Shown here piece by piece: positions 16,333 through 26,167 of a stretch of DNA of 64,000 nt. A program made the translations under genes and the position numbers. The stretch is from Marinobacterium ramblicola (GTDB taxonomy: Bacteria; Pseudomonadota; Gammaproteobacteria; Pseudomonadales; Balneatricaceae), in NCBI RefSeq assembly GCF_019084545.1, contig NZ_JAHREP010000005.1, forward strand, positions 124,001 through 188,000. Reading direction: 5' to 3'. Every line of letters starts with the position of its first letter. Position 1 is the stretch's first letter. Below the pieces are notes generated by a model, which ran no database searches, had not been told where the DNA came from, and saw only the letters and a program-made list of their open reading frames with translations.

Positions 16333-17085
16333 CTAGCCGTTGGCGGCAGGTTGCGGCTCCAGCGCGGCCCTGATCAGGCGTTTCTCCTGCTCCTCTATCT
16401 GCCGTAACGACTCGCTGACATGGCGCACATGGGCCATGGCGGCCTTTTTCGCCCAACGTGCCTGGCGACTGATCACCGCGTGGTAGATCTGCCGGTGGTG
16501 GCGGTCGATCTGCTGCTTGAACGCCTGGCGGTGGGCCAGGTTCAGCACCGCCGCCTGTACCGAGTCCAGCATCAGGTTTTTCAGGCTGCTCAACACGTGC
16601 AGCAGCACCGGATTGTGCGAGGCTTCGGCGATGCTGCGGTGAAAGGCGTGGTCCAGGTCGGCATTGGTCAACGGATCGGCCGCTTCCATCGCCTCGAACG
16701 CCTTGCGGATACGGTATTGATCCTGCTCGGTGGCACGCTCCGCCGCCAGTGCGGCGGCCTGTCCCTCCAACTGTTCCCGTACCTCGAACAGGTCGTACAG
16801 GGTTCGACTGTGGCCGGTGTAGAGCTGCATCAGCGGTGTGCTTTCATCCACCGTTGGCACGATACCGGCAACGAAGGAACCTTTGCCGTGCACGGTTTCG
16901 ATCATCCCCCGGCCATGCAGCTCATGCAGCGCTTCGCGCACGATGGCTCTGGACACGCCGAGACGACTGGCCAACTGCCGTTCGGAGGGGATCTTGCGTT
17001 CGGGCGCCAGACTGCCATCCAGAATCATCTGTTCCAGATGCGTTGCGATCGACTGGGCGGTGGATAGTGGCTGCTTATTGGTCAT
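16333..17085 (-). CDS. glcC: GntR/FadR-family regulator of the glycolate operon
   Basis: A 250-residue regulator with an N-terminal winged helix (residues ~8-75; IPSERQLASRLGVSRAIVREAL) and a C-terminal FCD effector domain (~95-225) with the metal-binding histidines (DHAFHRSIAEASHNP). FadR-type FCD proteins respond to short organic acids. It is divergent from the TRAP transporter and glc genes. A perfect TGGT-N3-ACCA palindrome lies eight bases before its own start, and another lies upstream of the TRAP operon, as expected for an autoregulated GlcC/PdhR/LldR-type protein. The gene name rests on the neighbourhood (glcB, glcG, glcDEF). Confidence 0.88.
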   Translation of the reverse strand: MTNKQPLSTAQSIATHLEQMILDGSLAPERKIPSERQLASRLGVSRAIVREALHELHGRGMIETVHGKGSFVAGIVPTVDESTPLMQLYTGHSRTLYDLFEVREQLEGQAAALAAERATEQDQYRIRKAFEAMEAADPLTNADLDHAFHRSIAEASHNPVLLHVLSSLKNLMLDSVQAAVLNLAHRQAFKQQIDRHHRQIYHAVISRQARWAKKAAMAHVRHVSESLRQIEEQEKRLIRAALEPQPAANG

Positions 17086-17092
17086 CTCGGCG

Positions 17093-17107
17093 ACTGGTTG
17101 GACCAGT
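17093..17107. promoter_or_regulatory. GlcC operator, glcC-proximal
   Basis: A perfect 15-base palindrome, ACTGGT-TGG-ACCAGT, eight bases upstream of the glcC ATG. TGGT-N3-ACCA is the known operator core of the FadR subfamily that includes PdhR, LldR and GlcC. Binding here would give autoregulation. Confidence 0.75.
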
Positions 17108-17201
17108 TGTTCTTATTCTGTTGAGGGGCGGGCCCTATATTAGCCCTGTCTGAATAAATATCGGCTATTCGGTGCCTAGCGTCCATGTATGAAGACAAAA
17201 A

Positions 17202-17216
17202 ACTGGTCCGACCAGT
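17202..17216. promoter_or_regulatory. GlcC operator, TRAP/glc-proximal
   Basis: A second perfect palindrome, ACTGGT-CCG-ACCAGT, identical in both arms to the one at 17093-17107, with centres 109 bases apart. It lies 150 bases upstream of the TRAP binding-protein gene and probably controls the whole glycolate operon. Confidence 0.75.
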
Positions 17217-17366
17217 GGTGAATTCGCTGGACGAATAGTGGCCTGTGGACAAATCTTCCAGCGCATGAGGCCCTGCGCGGCGCTAGATCGGTTGCAGCCG
17301 GGCCTTTTAGCTCATCGTTTCACGTTCCCGATCCAAAGCTAAAAATAAGAACTCTGGAGAGCATTG

Positions 17367-18503
17367 ATGAATAACCAAGATCTACTCACCGATACGCAGG
17401 TCGCTGACTCAGGGCGTCAGCCAAGACGCAGCTTCCTGAAATCGATCGCCCTGGCCGGTGCCGTCGTGGCCGGTACCTCGATGATGGCGGCGGGCCCCGC
17501 TCAGGCGGCACAGACCTGGAAGATCCAGTCGGTCTGGGATGCCGGAACGGTGGGCTACAGCCTGTTCGAGGAGTGGTGCAACGAGATGGAGCAGAAGACC
17601 AACGGCGAGTTGATCTTCAAGCCCTTCCCGGCCAAGTCGGTCGCCGCCGATAACAACGCGTTGTTCGATGCCGTGCGCAATGGCGTGCTGCAGGGGATGA
17701 ACCCGTTTACGCTGTACTGGTCCGGCAAGATTCCGGCATCGGTATTCCTCTCCTCCTATCCGGCAGGCCCCGACCAGCCACATCAGTGGGACACCATGTT
17801 CTACTCCATGGGGATGCTGGAGAAGACCCGCGACATCTACAAGAAGTTCGGGCTGTTCTATGTCGGTCCGATTCAGCACGATGCCAACATCATCCACTCC
17901 AAGAAGCCGGTGAACAGCCTGGATGACTTGAAAGGGATGAAGGTCCGCCTGCCCGGCGGCATGGTCGCCGAGGTGTTCCAGCAGTTCGGCGTGTCCACCG
18001 TCAGTCTGCCCGGCTCCGATATCTTCCCGGCGCTGGAGAAGGGCACCATCGATGCGGCGGACTACGTAGGCCCGGCGGTGAACTACGAGCTTGGTTTCTC
18101 CCAGGTGACCGATTACATCCTGTTTGGCCCGCCGGGGGTGATGTCGATCTACCAGCCGGTTGACCTGATGGACCTGACCGTCAACCTGCGCGCCTGGAAC
18201 AAGCTGGATCCGAAACTGCAGAAGATCGTCGAGGAGCAGGTGCAGAACTACTCCCAGCGCCACTACCTGACGATCCAGAAGCGCAATATCGAGGCGATGG
18301 AGAAGTTCAAGGCTGAGGGTGACGCGGTTTCTCGTCTCAGCCAGGAGGATCTGATGCGCTTCCGTAAGGCGGCGATCCCGGTCTGGTACAAGTGGGCCAA
18401 CAAGGATGCGGATGCTCGCGCCATCTTCGACCTGCAGCTCAAGTACATGATGAACGATACGGTCGGCTACATCACCGAGGAGGATATCAAGGGCATGGAG
18501 TGA
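17367..18503 (+). CDS. dctP: TRAP transporter substrate-binding protein, Tat-exported (probably glycolate)
   Basis: A 378-residue DctP-type periplasmic binding protein. The N-terminus carries a twin-arginine signal (RQPRRSFLKSIALAG, then a hydrophobic stretch ending AQAAQTW), so it is exported folded by Tat. The body has TRAP landmarks such as KGMKVRLPGGMVAEVFQQFG and DAADYVGPAVNYELGF. It captures a 2-hydroxy or keto acid for the DctQM membrane unit encoded next. Because it is followed by glycolate-oxidation genes, glycolate is the likely substrate. I used the ATG at 17367, since GGAG precedes it; a TTG one codon earlier is possible. Confidence 0.9.
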   Translation: MNNQDLLTDTQVADSGRQPRRSFLKSIALAGAVVAGTSMMAAGPAQAAQTWKIQSVWDAGTVGYSLFEEWCNEMEQKTNGELIFKPFPAKSVAADNNALFDAVRNGVLQGMNPFTLYWSGKIPASVFLSSYPAGPDQPHQWDTMFYSMGMLEKTRDIYKKFGLFYVGPIQHDANIIHSKKPVNSLDDLKGMKVRLPGGMVAEVFQQFGVSTVSLPGSDIFPALEKGTIDAADYVGPAVNYELGFSQVTDYILFGPPGVMSIYQPVDLMDLTVNLRAWNKLDPKLQKIVEEQVQNYSQRHYLTIQKRNIEAMEKFKAEGDAVSRLSQEDLMRFRKAAIPVWYKWANKDADARAIFDLQLKYMMNDTVGYITEEDIKGME

Positions 18504-18525
18504 TCCATCCCCTGTCTTAATCCAC

Positions 18526-18545
18526 GGGGGAGTTTCCGCTCCCCC
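18526..18545 (+). terminator. GC-rich hairpin between dctP and dctQ
   Basis: A perfect 7-base stem (GGGGGAG/CTCCCCC) with a six-base loop lies between the binding-protein and membrane genes and is followed by ATCGATCTTTC, with no proper T-run. Such hairpins in transporter operons commonly protect the upstream message, giving more binding protein than permease. Partial termination is the alternative. Confidence 0.55.
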
Positions 18546-18580
18546 ATCGATCTTTCTGTGTAGTCATGAGGTAGCTGATC

Positions 18581-19282
18581 ATGTCAGATCTCGAAGGCTT
18601 TGGCTTTGTCATGCCGCACTGGCTCTACTGGGGCTGGTTGGCGGTGATGCCGCTGATTTTGATGGCGCTGAGCAAGCGCGCGGAGAAGCGTCAGGGACAA
18701 ATAGCCGAGTCACACCCGATCATGGGTGAAGTCCAGGCGGATGAGGATCCACTCATCCACCTCCATTTCCAGGGTAACGTGTTTACTCGCTTCATTGACT
18801 GGATCAGCGACAAATCCGGCGTGTTCGTCGCGCTGTGGACCATCAATGCGGTCTGCTTCTACTTCTATGAAGTGATCATGCGTTACTTCTTCAACATGCC
18901 CACCATCTGGGTGCATGAGGCGAGCTACCTGCTGCTCGGTATGCAGTACCTGCTGGCGGGGGCCCATACCCTGCTGCATGGCGGCCATGTGCGGGTGGAC
19001 GTGATGTACAACCTGTTGCCCGAGCGCGGCCGGGTGGGGATGGATATCTTCACCTCCATGTTTTTCTTCATCTTCACCCTGGCGCTGGCCGGCACCTCCT
19101 GGACCTTCTTCCAGGATGCGTACGGCATGCAGGAGACCACGGTTGAGACCTGGGGCATTCAGTACTGGCCGGTGAAAGCGATGATGCTGCTGGGATCGAT
19201 CCTGATCCTGCTCGCCGGCATCTCGAAGCTGATTAAAGATATCGCGCTGTTCGTGCGCATGGGCGAGGAGGGCGCAGAATGA
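18581..19282 (+). CDS. dctQ: TRAP transporter small membrane subunit
   Basis: A 233-residue DctQ-type membrane protein, longer than the ~160-180 typical for the family because of an N-terminal segment (~1-80) containing an extra hydrophobic stretch (PHWLYWGWLAVMPLILMAL). The conserved four-helix core begins near residue 83, with VHEASYLLLGMQYLLAGA and HGGHVRVDVMYNLLPERGR as family landmarks. Together with DctM it forms the membrane unit driven by the sodium gradient. Preceded by GAGG; its stop overlaps the dctM start by four bases. Confidence 0.92.
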   Translation: MSDLEGFGFVMPHWLYWGWLAVMPLILMALSKRAEKRQGQIAESHPIMGEVQADEDPLIHLHFQGNVFTRFIDWISDKSGVFVALWTINAVCFYFYEVIMRYFFNMPTIWVHEASYLLLGMQYLLAGAHTLLHGGHVRVDVMYNLLPERGRVGMDIFTSMFFFIFTLALAGTSWTFFQDAYGMQETTVETWGIQYWPVKAMMLLGSILILLAGISKLIKDIALFVRMGEEGAE

Positions 19283-20823
19283 CCGCTACAGCAATTCATA
19301 CGGCGGATCGCCGCGGTAACAACCTGATCGGCAAGCTCGGTACCTGGCTGATGATCGTTGCAACGATCGGACTGGGTTTTATCGTCCTGGTTGAGACCAT
19401 CAACACCGTCTTCTATGACCCCTACGGCGACGAGTACTTCCTGTTCCGCCTGGCCGGTATTCTCGGCAATGTGGATATCGGACCGCTGACCTACCTGATG
19501 TTCGGCTCCCTGCTGGTGGCGCTGATGATGGGCCTGCCGCTGGCCTTTGTCACCGGTGGTCTCGGTGTCATGTTCATCTACCTGGTCGGCGATGCACTGA
19601 TGCTGAACATCATCCCGGGCCGTATCTTCCCGATGATGACCAACTCCGATCTGGCGGCGATACCGCTGTTTATCTTCATGGCCTCGATGCTGGAGCGCGC
19701 CGGGCTGATCGAGGAGATGTTCAACGTGGTGTACAAGTGGATGGGCGGCCTCAGCGGCGGTCTGGCCACGGCGACCATCATCGCGTCCACCATTCTCGCG
19801 GCGATGGTCGGTGTTATCGGCGCCGCTGTGGTGACCATGGGTATCATCGCGCTGCCGGCGATGCTCAAGCGCAACTACGATCACCAGATCGCGCTGGGTT
19901 CGATCATGGCCGGGGGCACCCTCGGTATCCTGATCCCGCCGTCGATCCTGGCGATCCTCTACGCGGTGGTGGCCCAGCAGTCGGTGGGCGAGCTCTACCT
20001 CGGCTCCGTGGTGCCGGGTCTGCTGCTCTCCGGCATGTATATCGCCTATGTGCTGGTACGGACCTGGCTCAACCCGCAGCTGGGACCGCCGGTACCGGTT
20101 GAGGAGCGTATCTCCTTCGGCGCCAAGCTGGCACTGCTGAAGGACCTGATCGCACCGATCATCCTGGTAATGCTGGTGCTGGGACTGCTGTTCGGCGGTA
20201 TTGCAACGCCGGTCGAAGCCGCGGGTATCGGCTCCTTCGGTGCCGTACTGGTGGCCTGGAAGCACGGTTCCTTCTCGGTCCAGGCGCTGAAAGAGGCGTC
20301 GGTCACCACCGCCAAGGCTTCCGCTATGGTGTTGTGGATCATGTTCGGCGCCTCGGTGTTCGTCGGCTTCTACATCCTGCAGGGCGGCCAGGCGTTTATC
20401 ACCGAAACCATCCTCGGTACCGGTTTGTCCGCCTACGGCATCCTGTTCCTGCTGATGGTGCTGCTGGTGATCCTGGGCATGTTCCTGGACTGGGTCGGCA
20501 TCCTGCTGCTGGCGGTGCCAATCTTCATCCCCATCGTGCAGGCGCTGGAGTTCGACGGCCTGTTCGGTTTGCCGCCGGTGCCGGGTGATGACGTGGTGCT
20601 CTGGTTCGGTGTGCTTTACCTGGTCAACATGCAGATGTCCTTCCTCAGCCCGCCGTTCGGCTATGCCCTGTTCTACATCCGTGGGGTGTGCCCGCCGGAG
20701 ATCTCTATGGCAACGATCTTCCGCTCCTCGCTGGTATTCCTGGCACTGCAGGCAACGGGATTGATGCTCTGCATCCTGTTCCCGGGGCTGATCACCTGGT
20801 TGCCGAGCCTGGTGTATGGCTGA
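19279..20823 (+). CDS. dctM: TRAP transporter large membrane subunit
   Basis: A 514-residue polytopic membrane protein of the DctM family, the transport subunit of a TRAP system. Conserved pieces include TNSDLAAIPLFIFMASMLERAG, GTLGILIPPSILAILYAVVA and the C-terminal VNMQMSFLSPPFGYALFYIRG. It is slightly longer than the usual ~430 residues, as in the subgroup related to mannitol/chloroaromatic or 2-oxo acid TRAPs. It lies in the same operon as the binding protein and small subunit. Substrate inferred from context: glycolate. Confidence 0.93.
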   Translation: MTATAIHTADRRGNNLIGKLGTWLMIVATIGLGFIVLVETINTVFYDPYGDEYFLFRLAGILGNVDIGPLTYLMFGSLLVALMMGLPLAFVTGGLGVMFIYLVGDALMLNIIPGRIFPMMTNSDLAAIPLFIFMASMLERAGLIEEMFNVVYKWMGGLSGGLATATIIASTILAAMVGVIGAAVVTMGIIALPAMLKRNYDHQIALGSIMAGGTLGILIPPSILAILYAVVAQQSVGELYLGSVVPGLLLSGMYIAYVLVRTWLNPQLGPPVPVEERISFGAKLALLKDLIAPIILVMLVLGLLFGGIATPVEAAGIGSFGAVLVAWKHGSFSVQALKEASVTTAKASAMVLWIMFGASVFVGFYILQGGQAFITETILGTGLSAYGILFLLMVLLVILGMFLDWVGILLLAVPIFIPIVQALEFDGLFGLPPVPGDDVVLWFGVLYLVNMQMSFLSPPFGYALFYIRGVCPPEISMATIFRSSLVFLALQATGLMLCILFPGLITWLPSLVYG

Positions 20824-20845
20824 TGCAAGGTAAGTAATACCGCTT

Positions 20846-20865
20846 GGCGGGGTTCGCGCCCCGCC
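20846..20865 (+). terminator. Hairpin between dctM and glcB
   Basis: A 7-base perfect stem (GGCGGGG/CCCCGCC) with loop TTCGCG, followed by TGTTTC. The T-run is short, so it may be a weak terminator or an mRNA-stability element within the operon. Confidence 0.5.
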
Positions 20866-20902
20866 TGTTTCATGCTAACAACTCAACACACGAGATCCGG
20901 TC

Positions 20903-23098
20903 ATGACTAATCGAATCCAGGTGGGCGGCCTGCAGATTGATGCTGCCCTGTATCGGCTGATCGAGGCCGAAGTGGCGCCAGGGACGGGTATTGATCCAGA
21001 GAGCTTCTGGCACGAGTTTGAAGCAATTGTGCGGGATCTCGGGCCTATCAACCGTGAGCTGCTGCAGAAGCGTGATCAGCTGCAGGCACAGCTGGATGCG
21101 TGGCACCGACAGCATAAACACCAGCCCTTCGATGTGAAGGATTACAGTCAGTTTCTGCGTGAGATTGGCTACCTGGTGCCCGAGGGTGAGCCGTTCCGGA
21201 TCGACACCCAGAACGTGGACGAGGAGATCGCCCGCATCGCCGGTCCGCAGCTGGTGGTGCCCTGCAGTAATGCCCGTTTCGCGCTCAATGCGGCCAATGC
21301 GCGCTGGGGCAGCCTGTACGATGCCTTGTATGGCACCGATGCGATCGATGACAGTGACGGGGCGGCAGCCGGGGCGCAGTTCAATCCGCAGCGTGGCCGC
21401 GCTGTTATTGCCTGGGCCGCCGGCTTTCTCGATCAGGCGGCGCCGCTGGCGCGGGGTTCCCACGCTCAGGTGAACGAGTACCGACTGCAGTTCGGCGCCT
21501 CCGGTACGGCGCTGGTGCTGACGCTGGACGATGGCAGTGAGACCGGCCTGAAGGATCCGGACCAGTTTGTCGGCTATCGGGAAGAAGGGGCGATAGTCGG
21601 CGTTTTACTTCGCAACCACGGTCTGCATATCGAGCTGCAGATCGACTCCACCCATCCGATCGGCAAGCTGTCGCCCGGCGGCGTGCGCGATGTGCTGATG
21701 GAAGCGGCGATGAGCACCATCATCGACTGCGAGGACTCGGTGGCCGCGGTGGATGCCGAGGACAAGGTCAATGTCTACCGTAACTGGCTGGGGCTGATGA
21801 AGGGCACGCTGGAGGACAGCTTCATCAAGGGTGGCCAGGAGATCACCCGCCGTCTGCACGCCGACCGCACCTACAACACCCCCGGCGGCGGTAGCCTGAT
21901 CCTGCACGGACGCAGTCTGCTGCTGGTACGCAATGTGGGGCACCTGATGACCAGCGATGCGGTGCTGGATGACGAGGGTAGCGAGGTACCCGAGGGTTTT
22001 CTCGATGCCATGGTCACCAGCCTCTGTGCCATCCATGATCTGAAGCGGCTGGGGCGCTACCGTAACAGCCGCAGCGGCAGCATCTACATCGTCAAGCCGA
22101 AGATGCATGGGCCGGAGGAGGTTGCCTTCACCGACCAGCTGTTCAGCCGCGTCGAAGATGCATTGGGGCTCGCGCGTAACACGCTGAAGGTCGGGGTCAT
22201 GGATGAGGAGCGTCGCACCTCGGCCAACCTGATGGAGTCGATCCGCGCTGTACGTGAGCGGCTGATGTTCATCAACACCGGCTTCCTTGACCGCACCGGT
22301 GACGAGATCCACACCAGCATGGAAGCCGGGCCGGTGCTGCCGAAAGAGGCGATCAAGGCACAACCCTGGATCAAGGCCTACGAGGAGCGCAACGTGTCGA
22401 TCGGTCTGGCCTGTGGCTTGAGCGGTGTGGCCCAGATCGGCAAGGGGATGTGGCCGATGCCGGACGAGATGCACAAGATGATGGCGACCAAACTGGACCA
22501 TCCGCAGGCCGGCGCCAACTGTGCCTGGGTACCCTCGCCGACCGCGGCTACACTGCACGCCACGCACTATCACCGGGTGGATGTGCAGGCCCGTCAGCGC
22601 GAACTGGCCGGCCGTCAGCGGGCGCCGCTGGAACAGCTGCTGACACCGCCGCTGCTCGGCGATATCCACCTTACCCCGGCGAAGATCCAGGCCGAACTGG
22701 ACAACAACGCGCAGGGCATCCTCGGCTACGTGGTGCGCTGGGTCGGACAGGGGATTGGCTGCTCAAAGGTGCCGGATATCCACGATGTGGGGCTGATGGA
22801 GGACCGCGCCACCCTGCGTATCTCCAGCCAGCACCTGGCCAACTGGCTGCAGCACGGCATCTGTACCGATGATCAGGTGATGGAGACGCTCAGGCGGATG
22901 GCAGAAGTGGTGGACGGACAAAATGCCGACGATCCGGCCTATGAAGCGATGGCGCCCAATTTCGCCGACAGCATCCCGTTTCAGGCCGCCTGCGACCTGA
23001 TCTTCAAGGGCTGCGAGCAACCAAACGGCTACACCGAACCGCTGCTGCATGCCCATCGCCGGGCACAGAAGCGGAAAAACACGCCTAAAAGGCAATAG
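20903..23098 (+). CDS. glcB: Malate synthase G
   Basis: A 731-residue monomeric malate synthase, which condenses glyoxylate with acetyl-CoA to malate. The length matches the G isoform (~720-730). Characteristic stretches include [19 protein letters not shown], the [10 protein letters not shown] region, [28 protein letters not shown]-like sequence around residue 400, and [12 protein letters not shown]. It removes the glyoxylate produced by GlcDEF and so completes glycolate assimilation. It lies between the TRAP transporter and glcG on the same strand and is probably under GlcC control. Confidence 0.96.
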   Translation: MTNRIQVGGLQIDAALYRLIEAEVAPGTGIDPESFWHEFEAIVRDLGPINRELLQKRDQLQAQLDAWHRQHKHQPFDVKDYSQFLREIGYLVPEGEPFRIDTQNVDEEIARIAGPQLVVPCSNARFALNAANARWGSLYDALYGTDAIDDSDGAAAGAQFNPQRGRAVIAWAAGFLDQAAPLARGSHAQVNEYRLQFGASGTALVLTLDDGSETGLKDPDQFVGYREEGAIVGVLLRNHGLHIELQIDSTHPIGKLSPGGVRDVLMEAAMSTIIDCEDSVAAVDAEDKVNVYRNWLGLMKGTLEDSFIKGGQEITRRLHADRTYNTPGGGSLILHGRSLLLVRNVGHLMTSDAVLDDEGSEVPEGFLDAMVTSLCAIHDLKRLGRYRNSRSGSIYIVKPKMHGPEEVAFTDQLFSRVEDALGLARNTLKVGVMDEERRTSANLMESIRAVRERLMFINTGFLDRTGDEIHTSMEAGPVLPKEAIKAQPWIKAYEERNVSIGLACGLSGVAQIGKGMWPMPDEMHKMMATKLDHPQAGANCAWVPSPTAATLHATHYHRVDVQARQRELAGRQRAPLEQLLTPPLLGDIHLTPAKIQAELDNNAQGILGYVVRWVGQGIGCSKVPDIHDVGLMEDRATLRISSQHLANWLQHGICTDDQVMETLRRMAEVVDGQNADDPAYEAMAPNFADSIPFQAACDLIFKGCEQPNGYTEPLLHAHRRAQKRKNTPKRQ

Positions 23099-23123
23099 GC
23101 ATTCAACCGATGCAGGGGGCAGC

Positions 23124-23555
23124 ATGTTAACGATTACACGACTGGATATCAGCGATGCGCGAATCCTGATCGAGGGGGCGGCGGCAAAGGCGACGGAGAT
23201 AGGGGTACCGATGTGTATCGCCGTTGTCGACGAGTCCGGCAACCTGATCGCATTCGAGCGTATGGATGGCGGCAAGGTGACCAGCGTTACCATCGCCCAG
23301 GACAAGGCATTCACGGCGGCAGCGGCGCGCAAGGCGACCCACGATTACAACGCCGTCTGCGTGCCGGGCAATCTGGCGTTTGGCATCCATACTGAAGTGG
23401 GTGGCCGGATCAGTACCGTGGGCGGCGGTCTGCCGGTCAGTGTCGATGGCGAGGTGGTCGGCGGTATCGGTCTCAGTTCCGGTACGCCGCAACAGGATAT
23501 GGCCTGTGCCCAGGCCGGTATCGATCATTTTCTTGCGGCTCGGGCCGGAACCTGA
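23124..23555 (+). CDS. glcG: GlcG/HbpS-family protein
   Basis: A 143-residue protein of the GlcG/HbpS family (DUF336 fold), usual length. It contains IGVPMCIAVVDESGNLIAFERMDG and GGRISTVGGGLPVSVDGEVVGGIGLSSGT, the two conserved halves of the fold. Relatives bind haem or cobalamin-like ligands, and in the E. coli glc operon the gene is cotranscribed with the oxidase genes, though its exact role is unsettled. I chose the ATG at 23124, after AGGGGG; the longer reading from 23049 runs back into glcB. Confidence 0.88.
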   Translation: MLTITRLDISDARILIEGAAAKATEIGVPMCIAVVDESGNLIAFERMDGGKVTSVTIAQDKAFTAAAARKATHDYNAVCVPGNLAFGIHTEVGGRISTVGGGLPVSVDGEVVGGIGLSSGTPQQDMACAQAGIDHFLAARAGT

Positions 23556-23573
23556 GCCAGGACGGGAGAAGCG

Positions 23574-25076
23574 ATGATTCAGGCAGAAACGGCGAATCGC
23601 AAGCGCAACCGACAGGCGTTGGCCGATCGGTTCCGCACCTTTATCGATCCGGAATATGTGATCAGCGACGACGAGACGCTGAAGCCCTACGAGTGCGACG
23701 GTCTGTCGGTGTACTGCGAGATGCCGATGCTGGTGGTGCTGCCGGAGACGGTGGAGCAGGTGCAGAAGGTGCTGCAGATCTGTCACGCCGAGGGAATCCC
23801 GGTAGTGGCACGAGGCGCCGGTACCGGGCTCTGTGCCGGGGCGATGCCGCACCCCGAGGGGGTAGTGCTGTCGCTGGCCAAGTTCAACCGCATCCTGGAG
23901 ATCGACCCACTGGCCCGTGCGGCACGGGTGCAGCCCGGTGTGCGCAACCTGGCGATCAGCGAGGCGGCAAACGCCCACGGCCTCTACTACGGCCCGGATC
24001 CTTCGTCGCAGATCGCCTGCACCATCGGCGGCAACGTGGCGGAGAACTCCGGCGGCGTGCACTGCCTTAAATACGGTCTCACCGTGCACAACCTGCTCGG
24101 CGTGGAACTGCTCACCGTCGAGGGCGAACGGCTCAGCATCGGCAGCGAGGGGCTGGACAGCTGCGGCGCTGACCTGCTGGCGCTGCTGACCGGCTCCGAG
24201 GGGTTGCTCGGCATCGTCACCGAGATCCGGGTCAAGCTGCTGCCGAAGCCGGAGGTCGCGCAGGTGGTGATGGCCGGTTTCGACTCGGTACAGACCGCCG
24301 GCGACGCGGTCGGATCCATCATCGCCGAGGGGATCATTCCGGGGGGGCTGGAAATGATGGACAGCCATGCCATCGTGGCTGCAGAGGCGTATGCCAAAGC
24401 GGGTTACCCGGTGGAGGCCCAGGCGCTGCTGCTGTGCGAGGTGGATGGTACCGAAGAGGAGGTCCACGAACATATCGAAGCGGTGGAGGCTTTGTTCCGC
24501 CGTCTGGGCGCCAGCTCGGTGCGCACCTCGCACAGCGAGGAGGAGCGGGCCCGGTTGTGGAAGGGGCGTAAATCCGCCTTTCCCGCCGTCGGGCGTATCT
24601 CGCCGGACTATTACTGCATGGACGGCACCATCCCGCGCAGCCAGCTCGCCCATGTGCTGACCGAGATGGAGCGCATGTCCCAGGCCTACGGCCTGCGCGT
24701 GGCCAATGTGTTCCACGCCGGTGACGGTAATCTGCACCCGCTGATCCTGTTTGATGCCAACGTGCCGGGCGAGCTGGAGAGAACCGAGGAGTTCGGCGCC
24801 AGGATACTCGAGCTGTGCGTCGAGGTTGGCGGCTGCATCACCGGTGAGCATGGTGTCGGGGTGGAGAAGATCCGCCAGATGCCGAAGCAGTTCAATGACC
24901 AGGAGCTGGCGCAGTTCCACCGTATCAAGGCGGTGTTCGACCCAGAGGCGACGCTGAATCCCGGCAAGGGGGTGCCGACGCTGCGCCAGTGTCAGGAGTA
25001 CCGCTCCCTGGATCTCAACATCGAACCCAATGCGGGTGCCGCGGCCCAGCACAGCGGGAGGTGCAACCATGAGTGA
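23574..25076 (+). CDS. glcD: Glycolate oxidase, FAD-linked catalytic subunit
   Basis: A 500-residue FAD-binding oxidoreductase of the vanillyl-alcohol-oxidase superfamily. N-terminal FAD domain: PVVARGAGTGLCAGAMPHPEGVV and IACTIGGNVAENSGGVHCLKYG. C-terminal FAD_oxidase_C domain: NVFHAGDGNLHPLILFD and GCITGEHGVGVEK, with the conserved histidines near the flavin. It oxidises glycolate to glyoxylate, passing electrons through GlcE and GlcF to the respiratory chain. It follows glcG by 18 bases and overlaps glcE by 8, the standard operon order. Confidence 0.95.
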   Translation: MIQAETANRKRNRQALADRFRTFIDPEYVISDDETLKPYECDGLSVYCEMPMLVVLPETVEQVQKVLQICHAEGIPVVARGAGTGLCAGAMPHPEGVVLSLAKFNRILEIDPLARAARVQPGVRNLAISEAANAHGLYYGPDPSSQIACTIGGNVAENSGGVHCLKYGLTVHNLLGVELLTVEGERLSIGSEGLDSCGADLLALLTGSEGLLGIVTEIRVKLLPKPEVAQVVMAGFDSVQTAGDAVGSIIAEGIIPGGLEMMDSHAIVAAEAYAKAGYPVEAQALLLCEVDGTEEEVHEHIEAVEALFRRLGASSVRTSHSEEERARLWKGRKSAFPAVGRISPDYYCMDGTIPRSQLAHVLTEMERMSQAYGLRVANVFHAGDGNLHPLILFDANVPGELERTEEFGARILELCVEVGGCITGEHGVGVEKIRQMPKQFNDQELAQFHRIKAVFDPEATLNPGKGVPTLRQCQEYRSLDLNIEPNAGAAAQHSGRCNHE

Positions 25077-26154
25077 TATCAGCAGCCAACTACAGGAGCA
25101 GATCCTGACCGCGGCAACGGAGAAGCGGCCGTTGCAGATCGTTGGCGGCGGCAGCAAAACCTTTATCGGTCGGCAGGTCGAGCCCGGGCAGGAGATCCTG
25201 TCGCTGGACAGTCATAGCGGCATCGTCAGTTACCACCCGGTGGAGCTGGTGCTGACCGCCCGTGCCGGTACCCAGCTGATCGAACTGGAAGCGGCGCTGG
25301 CCGAGCATAACCAGATGCTGTCCTTCGAACCGCCGAAGTTCGGTGGAACCTCCACCCTGGGCGGTACTCTGGCCTGCAACCTGTCCGGACCGGGCCGCCC
25401 CTGGTGGGGCTCGGTACGTGACCAGGTGCTGGGTATAAAGATGATCAACGGCCTCGGCGAGCATCTTCGTTTCGGTGGCCAGGTGATGAAAAACGTCGCC
25501 GGTTACGATGTCTCGCGGCTGCAGGCCGGTGCCCTGGGCACCCTGGGCGTGATCACCGAGATCAGCCTCAAGGTACTGCCGAAACCCTCCGACAGCCGCA
25601 CCCTGGTGTTCGAGTGTGACGCCGACGAAGCGCTGTCGATGATGAATCGCCGGGCCGCCGAACCCAAGCCGCTGAGCGCCGCCTGCTGGCTCGACGGCAA
25701 GCTCTATCTGCGTCTCAGCGGCGCCCACTCGGCGGTGGCGGCAACGGCCGGCTACTGGGACGGCGAGCCGCTGGAGTACGCCGACGATTTCTGGCAGCAG
25801 CTGCGCGACCACCAGTTGCCGTTCTTTACCACTGCCGGAGAACAGCCACTCTGGCGCTTCTCGGTCAACCCGACTGCGCGAATGCCGAAGCTAGACGGTC
25901 ACTGGCTGATCGACTGGGGGGGGGCGCAGCGCTGGTACCTCGGCAGGGCAGAGCAGGGCCAGGTGGATAAGGCTGAGATGGAGCGCCTGGCCGCCACGGC
26001 TGGTGGCCAGGTCAGCCTGTTCCGCGGTGGTGACCGCACCGCCGAGGTGATGCATAGCCAGCCCGAGGCGATGCAGCGGCTGCAGCAGCGGTTGAAGCAG
26101 GCGTTCGATCCGGACGGCCTGTTCAACCGTGGACGTTTGTATAGCTGGATGTAG
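25069..26154 (+). CDS. glcE: Glycolate oxidase, FAD-binding subunit GlcE
   Basis: A 361-residue FAD-binding protein. It keeps PLQIVGGGSKTFIG near the N-terminus and FGGTSTLGGTLACNLSGPGRPWWGSVRDQVLG, the conserved FAD_binding_4 segment, but has no FAD_oxidase_C domain, as usual for GlcE. It forms the membrane-associated glycolate oxidase with GlcD and GlcF. The start at 25069 follows GGGAGG and overlaps glcD by eight bases; the longer reading from 25030 lacks such a site. Confidence 0.93.
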   Translation: MSDISSQLQEQILTAATEKRPLQIVGGGSKTFIGRQVEPGQEILSLDSHSGIVSYHPVELVLTARAGTQLIELEAALAEHNQMLSFEPPKFGGTSTLGGTLACNLSGPGRPWWGSVRDQVLGIKMINGLGEHLRFGGQVMKNVAGYDVSRLQAGALGTLGVITEISLKVLPKPSDSRTLVFECDADEALSMMNRRAAEPKPLSAACWLDGKLYLRLSGAHSAVAATAGYWDGEPLEYADDFWQQLRDHQLPFFTTAGEQPLWRFSVNPTARMPKLDGHWLIDWGGAQRWYLGRAEQGQVDKAEMERLAATAGGQVSLFRGGDRTAEVMHSQPEAMQRLQQRLKQAFDPDGLFNRGRLYSWM

Positions 26155-26167
26155 TGGGTGGAGCGAG

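Noticed and set aside
19159-20265. 368-residue open frame on the minus strand
   Set aside because: Antisense to dctQ and dctM; low-complexity His/Gln/Asp translation without a domain.
23127-25157. 676-residue open frame on the minus strand
   Set aside because: Antisense to glcG, glcD and the start of glcE; His/Gln/Arg-rich translation typical of shadow frames.
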